From positions 124,001 through 188,000 of the forward strand of contig NZ_JAPPTI010000005.1 of assembly GCF_027587025.1 (NCBI RefSeq): DNA of 64,000 nucleotides. The letters run 5' to 3'. Source of the DNA: Vibrio sp. LaRot3 (GTDB taxonomy: Bacteria; Pseudomonadota; Gammaproteobacteria; Enterobacterales; Vibrionaceae). Positions 33,941-42,865 of this stretch are shown here, piece by piece. Position 1 is the first letter of the stretch, and each line of letters starts with the position of its first letter. A program made the position numbers and the translations under genes. The notes under the pieces were generated by a model. That model saw only the letters and a list, made by a program, of their open reading frames with translations, searched no databases and had not been told where the DNA came from.

Positions 33941-35092
33941 ATGTCAAAACGTGATTTTTACGAAGTATTAGGCGTTAGCCGTGATGCATCAGAGCGCGAT
34001 ATCAAGAAAGCGTACAAGCGCCTTGCAATGAAATTCCACCCGGACCGTAATCAGGGTGACGACACAGCAGCTGAAAAGTTTAAAGAAGTAAAAGAAGCGT
34101 ACGAAATTCTTCTCGATCCGCAGAAGAAAGCGGCGTATGACCAATACGGTCACGCAGCATTTGAACAAGGTGGCGGCGGCTTCGGCGGTGGCGGCTTTGG
34201 TGGCGGCGGTGCTGATTTCGGCGACATCTTCGGTGATGTGTTTGGTGATATTTTTGGTGGCGGTCGTCGTGGTGGCGGTGGTGGTCACCGAGCACAGCGT
34301 GGTGCAGACCTGCGTTACAACATGGAGCTGACTTTAGAAGAAGCAGTTCGTGGTGTAGAAAAAGAAATTGAAGTACCTACGCTTGTTCACTGTGATAGCT
34401 GTGATGGTAGTGGTGCGAAGAAAGGCACTTCAGCAGATACGTGTGGTACGTGTCATGGTCACGGCCAAGTGCAAATGCGCCAAGGTTTCTTTGCTGTTCA
34501 GCAGACGTGTCCTACATGTCATGGCTCAGGTAAGATCATTAAAGAGAAGTGTGGTTCATGTCACGGCCAAGGCCGTAAGCAAAAAACGAAGACACTTAAC
34601 GTTAAGATCCCTGCAGGCGTTGATACTGGCGATCGCATTCGTCTATCAGGTGAAGGCGAAGCCGGAGAAATGGGCGCACCAGCAGGTGACTTGTATGTAC
34701 AAGTACACGTAAAAGAGCACCATATCTTTGAACGTGACGGCAACAACTTGTACTGTGAAGTACCAGTAAGTTTCGCTATGGCAGCACTGGGCGGTGAAGT
34801 TGAAGTTCCAACACTGGATGGCCGTGTTAACCTTAAAGTACCGACAGAAACGCAAACAGGCCGTATGTTCCGTATGCGTGGTAAAGGTGTGAAAGGTGTT
34901 CGCGGTGGTGGTATCGGTGACTTAATTGTTAAGTTAGTGGTGGAAACTCCGGTTAACCTAAGCTCACGCCAGAAAGAATTGCTAAAAGAGTTTGAAGAAT
35001 CTTGCGGTGGTGAAGCAGCCACTAAGCACAAGCCGAAATCTGAAGGTTTCTTCAACGGTGTGAAAAAATTCTTTGATGATTTGACCAGCTAA
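33941..35092 (+). CDS. dnaJ: Chaperone DnaJ (Hsp40)
   Basis: 383 residues. J domain with H-P-D near residue 33, a Gly/Phe-rich region (about 75-125), four zinc-finger repeats of C-x2-C-x-G-x-G type ([32 protein letters not shown]) and the C-terminal substrate domains. It stimulates DnaK. Separated from dnaK by 247 bases that contain two hairpins (33705-33724 and 33762-33789) without T runs, possibly for mRNA processing. Confidence 0.99.
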   Translation: MSKRDFYEVLGVSRDASERDIKKAYKRLAMKFHPDRNQGDDTAAEKFKEVKEAYEILLDPQKKAAYDQYGHAAFEQGGGGFGGGGFGGGGADFGDIFGDVFGDIFGGGRRGGGGGHRAQRGADLRYNMELTLEEAVRGVEKEIEVPTLVHCDSCDGSGAKKGTSADTCGTCHGHGQVQMRQGFFAVQQTCPTCHGSGKIIKEKCGSCHGQGRKQKTKTLNVKIPAGVDTGDRIRLSGEGEAGEMGAPAGDLYVQVHVKEHHIFERDGNNLYCEVPVSFAMAALGGEVEVPTLDGRVNLKVPTETQTGRMFRMRGKGVKGVRGGGIGDLIVKLVVETPVNLSSRQKELLKEFEESCGGEAATKHKPKSEGFFNGVKKFFDDLTS

Positions 35093-35110
35093 TTTACAAA
35101 CAAGAAATAC

Positions 35111-35142
35111 GAAAGCCAGCTTATCTAAGCTGGCTTTTTTGT
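35111..35142 (+). terminator. dnaJ terminator
   Basis: GAAAGCCAGCTTA pairs with TAAGCTGGCTTTT, followed by T6. It also separates dnaJ from the convergent pilE gene. Confidence 0.85.
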
Positions 35143-35169
35143 TGGTTTCATACTTTGGGTATTTAATAT

Positions 35170-35601
35170 CTACCCCCAGCAATCCAATGGCTGGCCTTTC
35201 CCTGTCTGCTTCAACGTAATCACATCATTTGGCGTGCTTAAACAGGTGTCTTTTGTTTGTTGGTTAAGTGGCTTTGCCTCGATTGTGTAAGAGCTTGTAC
35301 CGGCGCTAATACTTATCGAATAATCATTGCTATCTGATTCGCAAATGCCACAACTTCCTCCTGCCATCACTGAATTTGCAGCGCTAACATAGCTTCCGTC
35401 ATAGCCATTCTCAAGATAGAGCTGAATTTTACTCAAGTCACTCATCGCCACAGTTCGGTTGGCATTAATAATGTGGGATTGAAAGCTTGGATATGCAAAA
35501 GTGGCCAGTATCCCAACGATGGCAACCACGATTAATAACTCGATCAGTGTCATCGCCTCTAATTTTTTTTTACCTGGTTTACAAATTAATTTAAGAGACA
35601 T
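35170..35601 (-). CDS. pilE: Type IV pilus minor pilin PilE-like
   Basis: 143 residues from the ATG at 35601. The N-terminal pilin helix M-T-L-I-E-L-L-I-V-V-A-I-V-G-I-L-A is clear, with Glu5 of the mature protein. The cleavage site reads E-A before M-T-L-I-E-L, so residue -1 is Ala instead of the usual Gly. The leader is longer than in classical pilins. Two C-terminal cysteines (C-G-I-C region and D-C-W-G) could pair. It faces dnaJ; the other minor pilins start divergently about 100 bases away. Confidence 0.82.
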   Translation of the reverse strand: MSLKLICKPGKKKLEAMTLIELLIVVAIVGILATFAYPSFQSHIINANRTVAMSDLSKIQLYLENGYDGSYVSAANSVMAGGSCGICESDSNDYSISISAGTSSYTIEAKPLNQQTKDTCLSTPNDVITLKQTGKGQPLDCWG

Positions 35602-35703
35602 TGCGAGTAGTTCCTTGAACCCGATTGGCTCATTTTTAATAGCTGCTAGCATGATTGCAAGCGGAATGGCGTTCGCAAAGTCAATTGCAGAGGAAATTGG
35701 GAA

Positions 35704-36210
35704 ATGACTCGCGGGTTCACATTACTAGAGTTTGTCATCACACTGATGTTTTTGGTGGTGATGTTGCTGGTTGCCGTGCCAAGTTTCCAGTCAGTGATGG
35801 AAACGGTCAGAATGCAGCGTTTAGCCAGTGAGTTGAACGGCTTTTTAATTCAAGCGAAGTCTGAAGCGGTTACTCGAAATAAAAAGCTTTATGCCCATTT
35901 TTCTTTCCCACAGTCTGTTCCAGCGCCAGATAGCCAATGGTATATAGAGCTTACCGACAATAGTGGTGCTTTAGGGCAGAGCATTCTTTATCTCGATGGT
36001 TCAGGGTTTGAACAAATCGCTTTCGAACATAATTACCCTTCGCAATATATTACTTTCGATCCAGTTAGAGGGCGGCCTAATGGCGGAACAATGCTATTTC
36101 ACCCTAAAGGTACTTCAATCAATCAGCTTAGCGTTATTATTGCTAACCCTCCGGGTCGCATAAAGGTATGTGGCACAACCATAGGAGTATATGACTATGA
36201 GAAGTGCTAA
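35704..36210 (+). CDS. fimT: Type IV pilus pseudopilin FimT/GspH-like
   Basis: 168 residues. Leader M-T-R-G, then F-T-L-L-E-F-V-I-T-L as pilin helix, followed by a beta-rich domain with one C-terminal Cys. It belongs to the minor pilins that prime pilus assembly and may bind DNA, as shown for FimT elsewhere. First of four rightward minor-pilin genes; its last 20 bases overlap pilW. Confidence 0.85.
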   Translation: MTRGFTLLEFVITLMFLVVMLLVAVPSFQSVMETVRMQRLASELNGFLIQAKSEAVTRNKKLYAHFSFPQSVPAPDSQWYIELTDNSGALGQSILYLDGSGFEQIAFEHNYPSQYITFDPVRGRPNGGTMLFHPKGTSINQLSVIIANPPGRIKVCGTTIGVYDYEKC

Positions 36211-36802
36211 TAGTAAAACAGTAGGGTTCTCTTTAATTGAATTTTTAGTAGCTGCTGGCTTGGGGGGAGTCTCTTTAGTTTTGATTGGCAGTGTGTTCAT
36301 CTCAGCGCAGAGAGTCGCGCACGAAAAAAGCCAACAGCTTTATCTTTTGCAGTCTTTGACCAGTACGTTTCAAATCGTTGAAGAGGACATTCAAAGGGCT
36401 GGATATGATGGTGGTTTAGGTGCAGTACTAAAGCTATCTGCTGCTGCTGATGTGATTCAGGTCAGCGGTGCGAGTGAATTTGGTATGGCTTACTATAGGG
36501 ATGAAGTGGGACTGACAGATTTTCGCAATGTTCGCTATCGACTGATTGACAACAAGCTTCAAGTTTGCGAACAAAGTTCTACTAGCAAAAATACACTGCT
36601 AACCTTGAATAGTGTCGGTAATTGTCGCTCTTTATTAGATGATGGTGTTGTTGACGTTACTTCATTTGCTATTTCTTCGACTCCACTCTCTAGCTCCTCT
36701 ACCCACTCTTCGCTTTGGCACCTATTTATTATTGCAGTGACTAAAGATGGTCTGCATTCGCAAACACTTAAAGTGGATATCAAACAAAGGAACTGGCAAT
36801 GA
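36191..36802 (+). CDS. pilW: Type IV pilus minor pilin PilW-like
   Basis: 203 residues; the ATG six bases on (36197) has better spacing to GGAG and is an equally good start. The pilin signal is V-G before F-S-L-I-E-F-L-V-A-A-G-L, followed by a PilW-like soluble domain. Stops four bases inside pilX. Part of the fimT-pilW-pilX-pilV operon that forms the pilus-priming tip. Confidence 0.85.
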   Translation: MTMRSANSKTVGFSLIEFLVAAGLGGVSLVLIGSVFISAQRVAHEKSQQLYLLQSLTSTFQIVEEDIQRAGYDGGLGAVLKLSAAADVIQVSGASEFGMAYYRDEVGLTDFRNVRYRLIDNKLQVCEQSSTSKNTLLTLNSVGNCRSLLDDGVVDVTSFAISSTPLSSSSTHSSLWHLFIIAVTKDGLHSQTLKVDIKQRNWQ

Positions 36803-38040
36803 GGCAAAAAGGTGCAATGACTTTGCTGACGACCGCACTCTTGTTGTCGGTAACATTATTACTCGTACTGGGCAGTTACAAAACGACCTTTCATCAAATT
36901 AAAGTGGCTCAAAACGAACTTCGATCACGGAGTGCACATTGGTCGGGAGAGGGGGCCTTAGAGTGTTTTTATTCGTTTTTGAAAACTGGAAAAGTGCACG
37001 CATCTGACTTAACGAAAGGGAGCTCACATTCAGACTACAGTGCATTACAGAGTATGTGTTTGGATATCCCAGCCTCGGAAGAACTGTTCGCAGAATTGAC
37101 TGCTGCCAATGTTTATCGATTAGTTTACCAAGTGGATAATGTGGAAGTATTAAGTAAATCTGTGGAATCATCTTCTAGTGGTGGTGATGGCGCTATTTTG
37201 GCTACGGGGCACTTTGTTATTAATGGTGCAATTGAGATTTGGCCTGATGTAACTGGTAATCAAATTGATGGTGATGAGGAGTGTGTGTCGGTCACTTACG
37301 CAAAGGAGGTAGATTATATTCATTCCGGAGGGCCAACGGCGAAGCTAGAAACTAATGCAGTTAAGCCTAAGATGTCGACACCAGTTGCAAACGCCAAATG
37401 TCATTCTTCAACTGTTACCTCTTTAAACTTTTCTAAATCGACTAGCCAAGATCCAGTGAAAGCCTTTTTTAAAGAAGATTTTGTTAAAGACGCATCTTTA
37501 GATCCATTTGAACAGTTTTTCCAAAAACCGAGAAGTGAAATTAGTAGTGTCAGATCTGAATACAAGGTGATCACTGGTACAACAACTAACTGTGACCAAA
37601 AAATTGCGAATGAATTTGCATCTACAGATAGGGTTTGGGTGGTTGGAGATTGTGATATTGGAAGTGGTTATGGCTTTACGACTTTACCTGATTCGCCGAG
37701 GACTCTTGTAATAGAGAATGGTTTGTTTGGAGTTTATTCTGCAGTGCTATTTTATGGTGCTATGTATCATTTGAATACTGAGCCAGCAAGTACAGATTTT
37801 TCAAGCCGTTGGGCTTTGATGCCGAGTAGCGGCACGTTAGGGGCGTCAGACCGTAAGGATGTAGCGCATTACCAAGCGGGTTCGTTTGTCTCAACGGGAG
37901 GTTTGATTCTCGATATACCTTATAAGAAGAGCTATTTCTTTAACTCGATGGTTTTTAAATACGATCCGAGTGCAAAGGCCAGTGGTAGCGGCGGAACGAA
38001 TTACTTTAGTTGGCGAAAAGGCTCTTGGAATGATCTCTAA
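36799..38040 (+). CDS. pilX: Type IV pilus minor pilin PilX-like
   Basis: 413 residues, longer than most PilX proteins. N-terminus R-Q-K-G-A-M-T-L-L-T-T-A-L-L-L-S is a pilin-like helix. The large soluble part (about residue 40 on) lacks recognised domains and carries several cysteines (E-C-F-Y, M-C-L-D, E-C-V-S, K-C-H-S, N-C-D-Q, D-C-D-I). The extra domain could give the tip adhesive or specificity functions (inference). It overlaps pilV by 11 bases. Confidence 0.78.
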   Translation: MRQKGAMTLLTTALLLSVTLLLVLGSYKTTFHQIKVAQNELRSRSAHWSGEGALECFYSFLKTGKVHASDLTKGSSHSDYSALQSMCLDIPASEELFAELTAANVYRLVYQVDNVEVLSKSVESSSSGGDGAILATGHFVINGAIEIWPDVTGNQIDGDEECVSVTYAKEVDYIHSGGPTAKLETNAVKPKMSTPVANAKCHSSTVTSLNFSKSTSQDPVKAFFKEDFVKDASLDPFEQFFQKPRSEISSVRSEYKVITGTTTNCDQKIANEFASTDRVWVVGDCDIGSGYGFTTLPDSPRTLVIENGLFGVYSAVLFYGAMYHLNTEPASTDFSSRWALMPSSGTLGASDRKDVAHYQAGSFVSTGGLILDIPYKKSYFFNSMVFKYDPSAKASGSGGTNYFSWRKGSWNDL

Positions 38041-38482
38041 ACAACGTGGTTTCAGTCTTTTTGAAGTTATGATTTCTTTTGCCATTATCGGCTTGGCCAG
38101 TCTTGGCTTGATGAAGTTGCAAGCGACTGTGGAACAGAAAGCCGATTACGCACTGCAAAGTATTGAGGCTCTTCACTATGCAGAAAGACAAATGGAGCTA
38201 TATCGTACTCGTGTAAACAATGTCAGTGGCGCTCTAGGTGTGATCGCTTTTGATCAGCTTGGGAACGCCGCCCACTGTGGCGCTGGTATGGCAGATATGG
38301 TGAGTAGCGGTTACAACTTGGTCTGTAACGTTCAGGATGTTACCGGAAGCCTCTCTGGGGACTTAAAAGAGCTCACAGTCACCGTATGGTGGAATAAAAG
38401 GGTCGCAGACAGTGCCGAATATGCCCCTTCTTATGCCGTCTCTTTAACCTCTTATCTTTCTAGATACAGCGAGTTTGATTAA
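38030..38482 (+). CDS. pilV: Type IV pilus minor pilin PilV-like
   Basis: 150 residues from the ATG at 38030. Leader ends Q-R-G before F-S-L-F-E-V-M-I-S-F-A-I-I-G, then L-Q-A-T-V-E-Q-K, typical of PilV. Cysteines at A-H-C-G and V-C-N-V could pair. It is the last gene of the operon and overlaps the end of pilX. Confidence 0.85.
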   Translation: MISKQRGFSLFEVMISFAIIGLASLGLMKLQATVEQKADYALQSIEALHYAERQMELYRTRVNNVSGALGVIAFDQLGNAAHCGAGMADMVSSGYNLVCNVQDVTGSLSGDLKELTVTVWWNKRVADSAEYAPSYAVSLTSYLSRYSEFD

Positions 38483-38820
38483 CGCTATAGGTGTTTTTAT
38501 TAATACATCATTTCTTTTGCTGTGATCCTCGTTCATTTCCTATCTTTTTTGCGCCAAATTGGTTCGTGATATTTTACTTTATTGTCTTCTAGCACGTAAA
38601 AGTTTCAATTTAGTTTCAATGATGTTTTCGCATTGTGTTCGGTTTTGTTTTTTATTTGTTATTGTATTATTCGAAATTTGCAAAATATGTCTCCAAATAT
38701 GCAAATTACGACGGAATTATGTGCTTTTGTAAGCCAGATTTAATAAAATGCTCCACTGAGTAACGACCCCTATAATTATATAAATAGGTCACAAGCAACA
38801 ACATCACAGACGGAATTACC
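38483..38820. promoter_or_regulatory. Leader of the AbgT transporter gene
   Basis: 338 bases without a gene. The stretch is very A+T-rich, with CTATAATTATATAAATAGG near 38771 as a possible -10 region. A GACGGAAT string occurs twice, at 38710 and 38810. No T-tailed hairpin after pilV is clear. Confidence 0.35.
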
Positions 38821-40380
38821 ATGAGTAATCAAGCAATCAACAAAGCACCAGAGCCTAAGCCGAGTGGCATGGATCGCTTTTTAAACTTTATCGAACGCGC
38901 AGGCAACAAAATTCCAGACCCAGCAATCCTATTCTTCTGGGCTCTAGTTATTACTTGGGTAGCATCAGCACTTTTATCAAACGTATCGTTTGACCTTATT
39001 AACCCACGTTCAGGTGATGCCCTAGTTATCAATAACCTTCTAACTGGCGAAGCATTAGCTAACTTCCTAGCAAACATGGTGAAAACCTTCACTGGTTTTG
39101 CTCCGCTGGGCATCGTGCTAGTCGCAATGCTAGGTGTGGGTGTGGCTGATTCATCAGGCTTCATCACGACTGGTCTAAAGAAGATGCTGAACTTCACGCC
39201 AGCAAAACTTCTAACTCCAATGCTAATCTTGGTTGCTATCATCTCGCACACAGCGGCTGATGCTGGCTACGTTCTGGTTATTCCTCTTGGTGGTATCATT
39301 TTCCACGCGGCAGGCCGTCACCCTCTTGCGGGTATTGCAGCAGCATTTGCTGGTGTATCAGGCGGTTTCTCTGCGAACTTCATCCCATCGGGTATCGACC
39401 CACTACTTGCTGGTTTTACTCAAACAGCGGCTAACGTACTTGACCCTGAGTATGTGATTAACCCTCTAGCGAACATTTACTTCACTGGTCTATCTTCAAT
39501 CATCATCGTGGCGATTGGTTGGTATGTAACAGAGAAAATCATCGAACCGCGTCTACAGAAGACACCTATCGATGAAGATGCAGAGAAAGCTCCGGATCTT
39601 GGTTCTTTCACGGAGCTAGAATCGAAAGCATTCCGTTATGCAGGTTTTGCAATGCTTGCTGGTATTGGTCTGCTAGTTGCTGCGCTTTGGCCAGAAAACT
39701 CAGCGCTACGTTCTCCAGAGGGTGAACTAACAGCGTTCTCAGCGCCGATCATGAAATCTATCGTACCGTTGATCTTCATCCTGTTCATCATTCCAGGTTA
39801 CGTTTACGGTAAAGTTTCAGGTACGTTCAAAACCAGTAACGACATCATCAAAGCAATGGCAGACACCATGTCTACCATGGGTGCTTACATCGTAATGTCG
39901 TTCTTCTGTGCACAGTTCCTATCTGCATTTGCTCAATCAAACATTGGTACAATGCTGGCGCTATACGGTGCAGAAGGTCTTAAAGCGATGAACCTTCCAG
40001 GTCAAGCGACCATCGTAGGTATGATTCTTCTAACCGCTGCTGTTAACCTTCTAATTGGTTCAGCATCAGCGAAATGGGCACTGATTGGTCCAATTCTTGT
40101 GCCAATGCTTATGGCAGTTGGTATCTCACCAGAGCTATCGCAAGCGGCATACCGTGTAGGTGACTCAGTATCGAACATCATCTCACCGCTAATGGTATTC
40201 TTCCCATTAGTCGTGGTTTACTGTCAACGTTACGTTAAGTCGACAGGTATCGGTACGCTAGCATCGTTAATGATGCCATTCTCTATCGCGATGCTAATTG
40301 GTTGGTCAATCTTCCTAATCGCTTACTGGATGATTGGTATTCCTCTAGGTATTCAAGCGCCATACACTTACACAATGTAA
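38821..40380 (+). CDS. abgT: AbgT family transporter (p-aminobenzoyl-glutamate type)
   Basis: 519 residues with about 11-13 membrane segments. Family features include N-K-I-P-D-P-A-I-L-F-F-W near the N-terminus, S-H-T-A-A-D-A-G-Y-V, F-S-A-N-F-I-P-S and S-A-S-A-K-W-A-L-I-G-P-I. Related proteins import aminobenzoyl-glutamate or export sulfonamide drugs, driven by protons or sodium ions. No abgA or abgB hydrolase gene is adjacent, so the substrate is uncertain. A monocistronic unit with a terminator. Confidence 0.92.
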   Translation: MSNQAINKAPEPKPSGMDRFLNFIERAGNKIPDPAILFFWALVITWVASALLSNVSFDLINPRSGDALVINNLLTGEALANFLANMVKTFTGFAPLGIVLVAMLGVGVADSSGFITTGLKKMLNFTPAKLLTPMLILVAIISHTAADAGYVLVIPLGGIIFHAAGRHPLAGIAAAFAGVSGGFSANFIPSGIDPLLAGFTQTAANVLDPEYVINPLANIYFTGLSSIIIVAIGWYVTEKIIEPRLQKTPIDEDAEKAPDLGSFTELESKAFRYAGFAMLAGIGLLVAALWPENSALRSPEGELTAFSAPIMKSIVPLIFILFIIPGYVYGKVSGTFKTSNDIIKAMADTMSTMGAYIVMSFFCAQFLSAFAQSNIGTMLALYGAEGLKAMNLPGQATIVGMILLTAAVNLLIGSASAKWALIGPILVPMLMAVGISPELSQAAYRVGDSVSNIISPLMVFFPLVVVYCQRYVKSTGIGTLASLMMPFSIAMLIGWSIFLIAYWMIGIPLGIQAPYTYTM

Positions 40381-40511
40381 ACAACGTCATTCTTGCTGTT
40401 CTAGCGTTGTTGACTACGTAAATCCCCCCTAATCACATAGGGAACCTATGCTCATAGGGCTGGATTTACTTGTCGCCTAGCTAGAACCCCAATTATTTAG
40501 TTGTTAATGTT

Positions 40512-40545
40512 TGGGAGCCGGCTCAGTGAGTCGGCTCTTTTTTTG
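40512..40545 (+). terminator. Terminator after abgT
   Basis: GAGCCG and CGGCTC arms with an internal GGCTCAGTGAGTC form a stem, and a run of T follows. The gap before it holds a short palindrome CATAGGGAACCTATG. Confidence 0.8.
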
Positions 40546-40613
40546 TTTATTATTTTCTCATTCACAGCTATATTCGCGATCGGCACATGTGTGCTGTTAC
40601 GAGAAATGAATTA

Positions 40614-41894
40614 ATGAAAGTGCTCTTATTGGTTGGCTTGATTGTTTTGAATGGCCTATTTGCGATGTCTGAGATCGCGCTGGTGGCAGCCAAAACAAGT
40701 CGGCTAAAACGTCTGGCTGAAAAGCATCGTTCGGCTCAGATTGCGCTTCAACTAAAAGATGAACCCACCCGTTTTCTTTCCACCATCCAGATTGGCATTA
40801 CTGTTATTGGTTTGCTAAGTGGTATCGTTGGTGAAGCCACGTTATCAGCGCCACTCGCACAAAGTTTAATCGCAAGCGGGATGGACACTGGCAGCGCAGA
40901 GCTGCTCTCCACGTTAATTGTGGTGATTGGTATTACTTACTTTGCCATTGTGGTTGGTGAGCTTGTACCAAAACGATTCGCTCAATCCCGCGCTGAGAAC
41001 ATCGCGGTCTTGGTTGCCATGCCGATCTACTGGTTATCACGCATTACTAGACCATTCGTCGTCGCCCTGTCGGTGTCGACTGAAGGTTTGCTCAAGTTGA
41101 TGGGGCAAAGTAATCAAAATGACCAAGTCACTGAAGATGATATTCATGCCATTGTAAAAGAAGGTTCTGAATCTGGTGCGATTGAACGTGGCGAGCAAGA
41201 GATGATTCGCAATATATTGCAGCTTGATGACCGCTTAGTTAGCTCTTTGATGACGCCACGTAGAGATATTGACTATCTTGATATTGACCAACCGATTGAA
41301 ACGATTCAAAAGCAAATACGTGCGACCAAACACAGTGTCTTTCCGCTGTGCCGTGGTGGGTTGGACAAAGTGATTGGTACCGTCTCATCGAAAGCTCTTC
41401 TGAGCTACGGCAGCAATTTAACCGTGCAATCTGTGGTGGGTATGGCTAAGCAGCCAGTGTATGTCCCTGAATCGATGAAAGGGCTGAAGCTACTGACGCA
41501 CTTCAAGCAGTCTGGCTCTGAGATGGCGTTTATTGTTGATGAGTATGGGGACATTCAAGGCCTTGTGACTCACTATGACGTGTTGGAAGCGATTGCTGGA
41601 GAGTTGTCTACCGATAAAGAAGATCTGTGGGCAGAGACGCTTGAAGATGGCTGTATAGTGATGGATGCTTTGATTCCAATCAGTGAGCTAAAGAACCGTC
41701 TAGAGCTAAGCGAAATTGAGGGTGAGGAAGAGGGATTCCAAACTCTAAATGGTATGCTGACGTGGCGTTTGGGCCGTCTACCTAATGAAGGTGAGGTGAT
41801 GGAATATCAGCAGTGGCAGTTTGAAGCTTTGAAAGTGGACAGCAATCGCATTGTTGAGGTGCAAGTTTCGCCATTAGCCTCCTCAAACCCGTAA
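40614..41894 (+). CDS. CNNM/CorC-like hemolysin-family protein (DUF21 + CBS pair)
   Basis: 426 residues from the ATG at 40614. A DUF21 membrane domain (about 1-190, with the E-I-A-L-V-A-A-K start and I-Q-I-G-I-T stretch) is followed by two CBS domains (about 205-330) and a CorC_HlyC domain (about 345-420). Family members act in magnesium or cobalt efflux; the 'hemolysin' name is historical. It precedes tadA by 69 bases. Confidence 0.88.
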   Translation: MKVLLLVGLIVLNGLFAMSEIALVAAKTSRLKRLAEKHRSAQIALQLKDEPTRFLSTIQIGITVIGLLSGIVGEATLSAPLAQSLIASGMDTGSAELLSTLIVVIGITYFAIVVGELVPKRFAQSRAENIAVLVAMPIYWLSRITRPFVVALSVSTEGLLKLMGQSNQNDQVTEDDIHAIVKEGSESGAIERGEQEMIRNILQLDDRLVSSLMTPRRDIDYLDIDQPIETIQKQIRATKHSVFPLCRGGLDKVIGTVSSKALLSYGSNLTVQSVVGMAKQPVYVPESMKGLKLLTHFKQSGSEMAFIVDEYGDIQGLVTHYDVLEAIAGELSTDKEDLWAETLEDGCIVMDALIPISELKNRLELSEIEGEEEGFQTLNGMLTWRLGRLPNEGEVMEYQQWQFEALKVDSNRIVEVQVSPLASSNP

Positions 41895-41963
41895 CAACGT
41901 TAGCTACTAAGATTAAGATTCGGTATGCTTCGCAGTTCAATTTAATACGATCAGGAGTCTCCT

Positions 41964-42518
41964 TTGTCTAAACCTCAGTTCACCCAGCAAGATGAACTTT
42001 TCATGCGCCGTGCTATGGTGCTTGCTGAACAAGCCGAGCAAGAAGGGGAGGTGCCTGTAGGCGCAGTATTAGTTAAAGATGGTGAGATAATCGCAGAGGG
42101 TTGGAACCAATCTATCGGCGCTCACGATGCCACTGCGCATGCCGAAGTTCAAACCTTACGTAAAGCAGGCCAAGTTTTAGAAAACTATCGCCTGCTTGAT
42201 ACAACCTTGTACGTCACTTTAGAACCATGTCCTATGTGTGCAGGTGCGCTGCTGCATAGCCGAGTGAAACGTATCGTGTTTGGGGCTCCGGATTTAAAAG
42301 CAGGAGCGGCAGGGACGGTATTGAATCTGTTTGAACATCAAGCGGCGTATCATTACGCGACAATTGAACAAGGTTTGCTGGAAGACGAATGCCGAGCTCA
42401 GCTACAGGATTTTTTCCGTCGACGTCGTAAAGAGATTAAAGCGAAGCGATTAAAGCAAAAGTTAGATCAGAATGAGGTGGCGGAGCCATCATCGGAACAG
42501 GATAAAACAGGAATTTAG
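41964..42518 (+). CDS. tadA: tRNA-specific adenosine deaminase TadA
   Basis: 184 residues. The start is a TTG preceded by GGAG. Zinc and catalytic residues appear as H-A-E (C-H-A-E equivalent; T-A-H-A-E-V) and P-C-P-M-C. It makes inosine at position 34 of tRNA-Arg(ACG). The C-terminus is extended and basic (R-R-R-R-K-E-I-K-A-K). A palindromic terminator follows. Confidence 0.96.
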   Translation: MSKPQFTQQDELFMRRAMVLAEQAEQEGEVPVGAVLVKDGEIIAEGWNQSIGAHDATAHAEVQTLRKAGQVLENYRLLDTTLYVTLEPCPMCAGALLHSRVKRIVFGAPDLKAGAAGTVLNLFEHQAAYHYATIEQGLLEDECRAQLQDFFRRRRKEIKAKRLKQKLDQNEVAEPSSEQDKTGI

Positions 42519-42552
42519 TTAGCAAACATTGTTAACCATGTTTGCTAACTTT
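42519..42552 (+). terminator. Inverted repeat after tadA
   Basis: GTTAGCAAACAT pairs with ATGTTTGCTAAC around a short loop and is followed by TTTCT. It is probably the tadA terminator and also covers the end of the convergent small gene. Confidence 0.65.
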
Positions 42553-42556
42553 CTCA

Positions 42557-42691
42557 CTAGTCGCTAATTAACTGCATAAATGCACGATGGCGAGCGATAA
42601 CTTTTTTCTTGTTATTACTTAGCCTACGTTTACGTCGGTTAGCTGCAACAGTTTTATTAAGGCGTTTTGACTGCATTCTACGTCTGCTCAT
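42557..42691 (-). CDS. Very basic 44-aa protein
   Basis: A short leftward frame starting M-S-R-R-R-M-Q-S-K-R-L-N-K and ending A-F-M-Q-L-I-S-D. About 15 of 44 residues are Lys or Arg, which points to nucleic-acid or ribosome binding. GGAGG stands seven bases before the ATG, one of the best ribosome sites in the window. It has its own promoter space (42692-42865) and convergent tadA. Family unknown to me; too small for most automatic calls. Confidence 0.6.
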   Translation of the reverse strand: MSRRRMQSKRLNKTVAANRRKRRLSNNKKKVIARHRAFMQLISD

Positions 42692-42810
42692 AAAACAACC
42701 TCCTGCTTATTTTAATGTTACTTGTATATCCCGCTTTAAAGTGACGCTTATGTGCGTTTTCATGTAATAAGCGGGCCACAGAGTATCTATGATTTCTAGC
42801 TCAAAATTCA

Positions 42811-42842
42811 AGGGGTAACTCATCAAAAAATGAGTTACCCCT
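42811..42842 (-). terminator. mltF terminator
   Basis: AGGGGTAACTCAT pairs perfectly with ATGAGTTACCCCT around a short A/T loop. It is downstream of the leftward mltF gene. Confidence 0.75.
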
Positions 42843-42865
42843 AGTTGTATTGATCTAAGTAAAGT

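Noticed and set aside
33989..34331. Alternative Thr-, Ala- and His-rich frames in the dnaJ 5' half
   Set aside because: They result from the repetitive Gly codons of the DnaJ G/F region.
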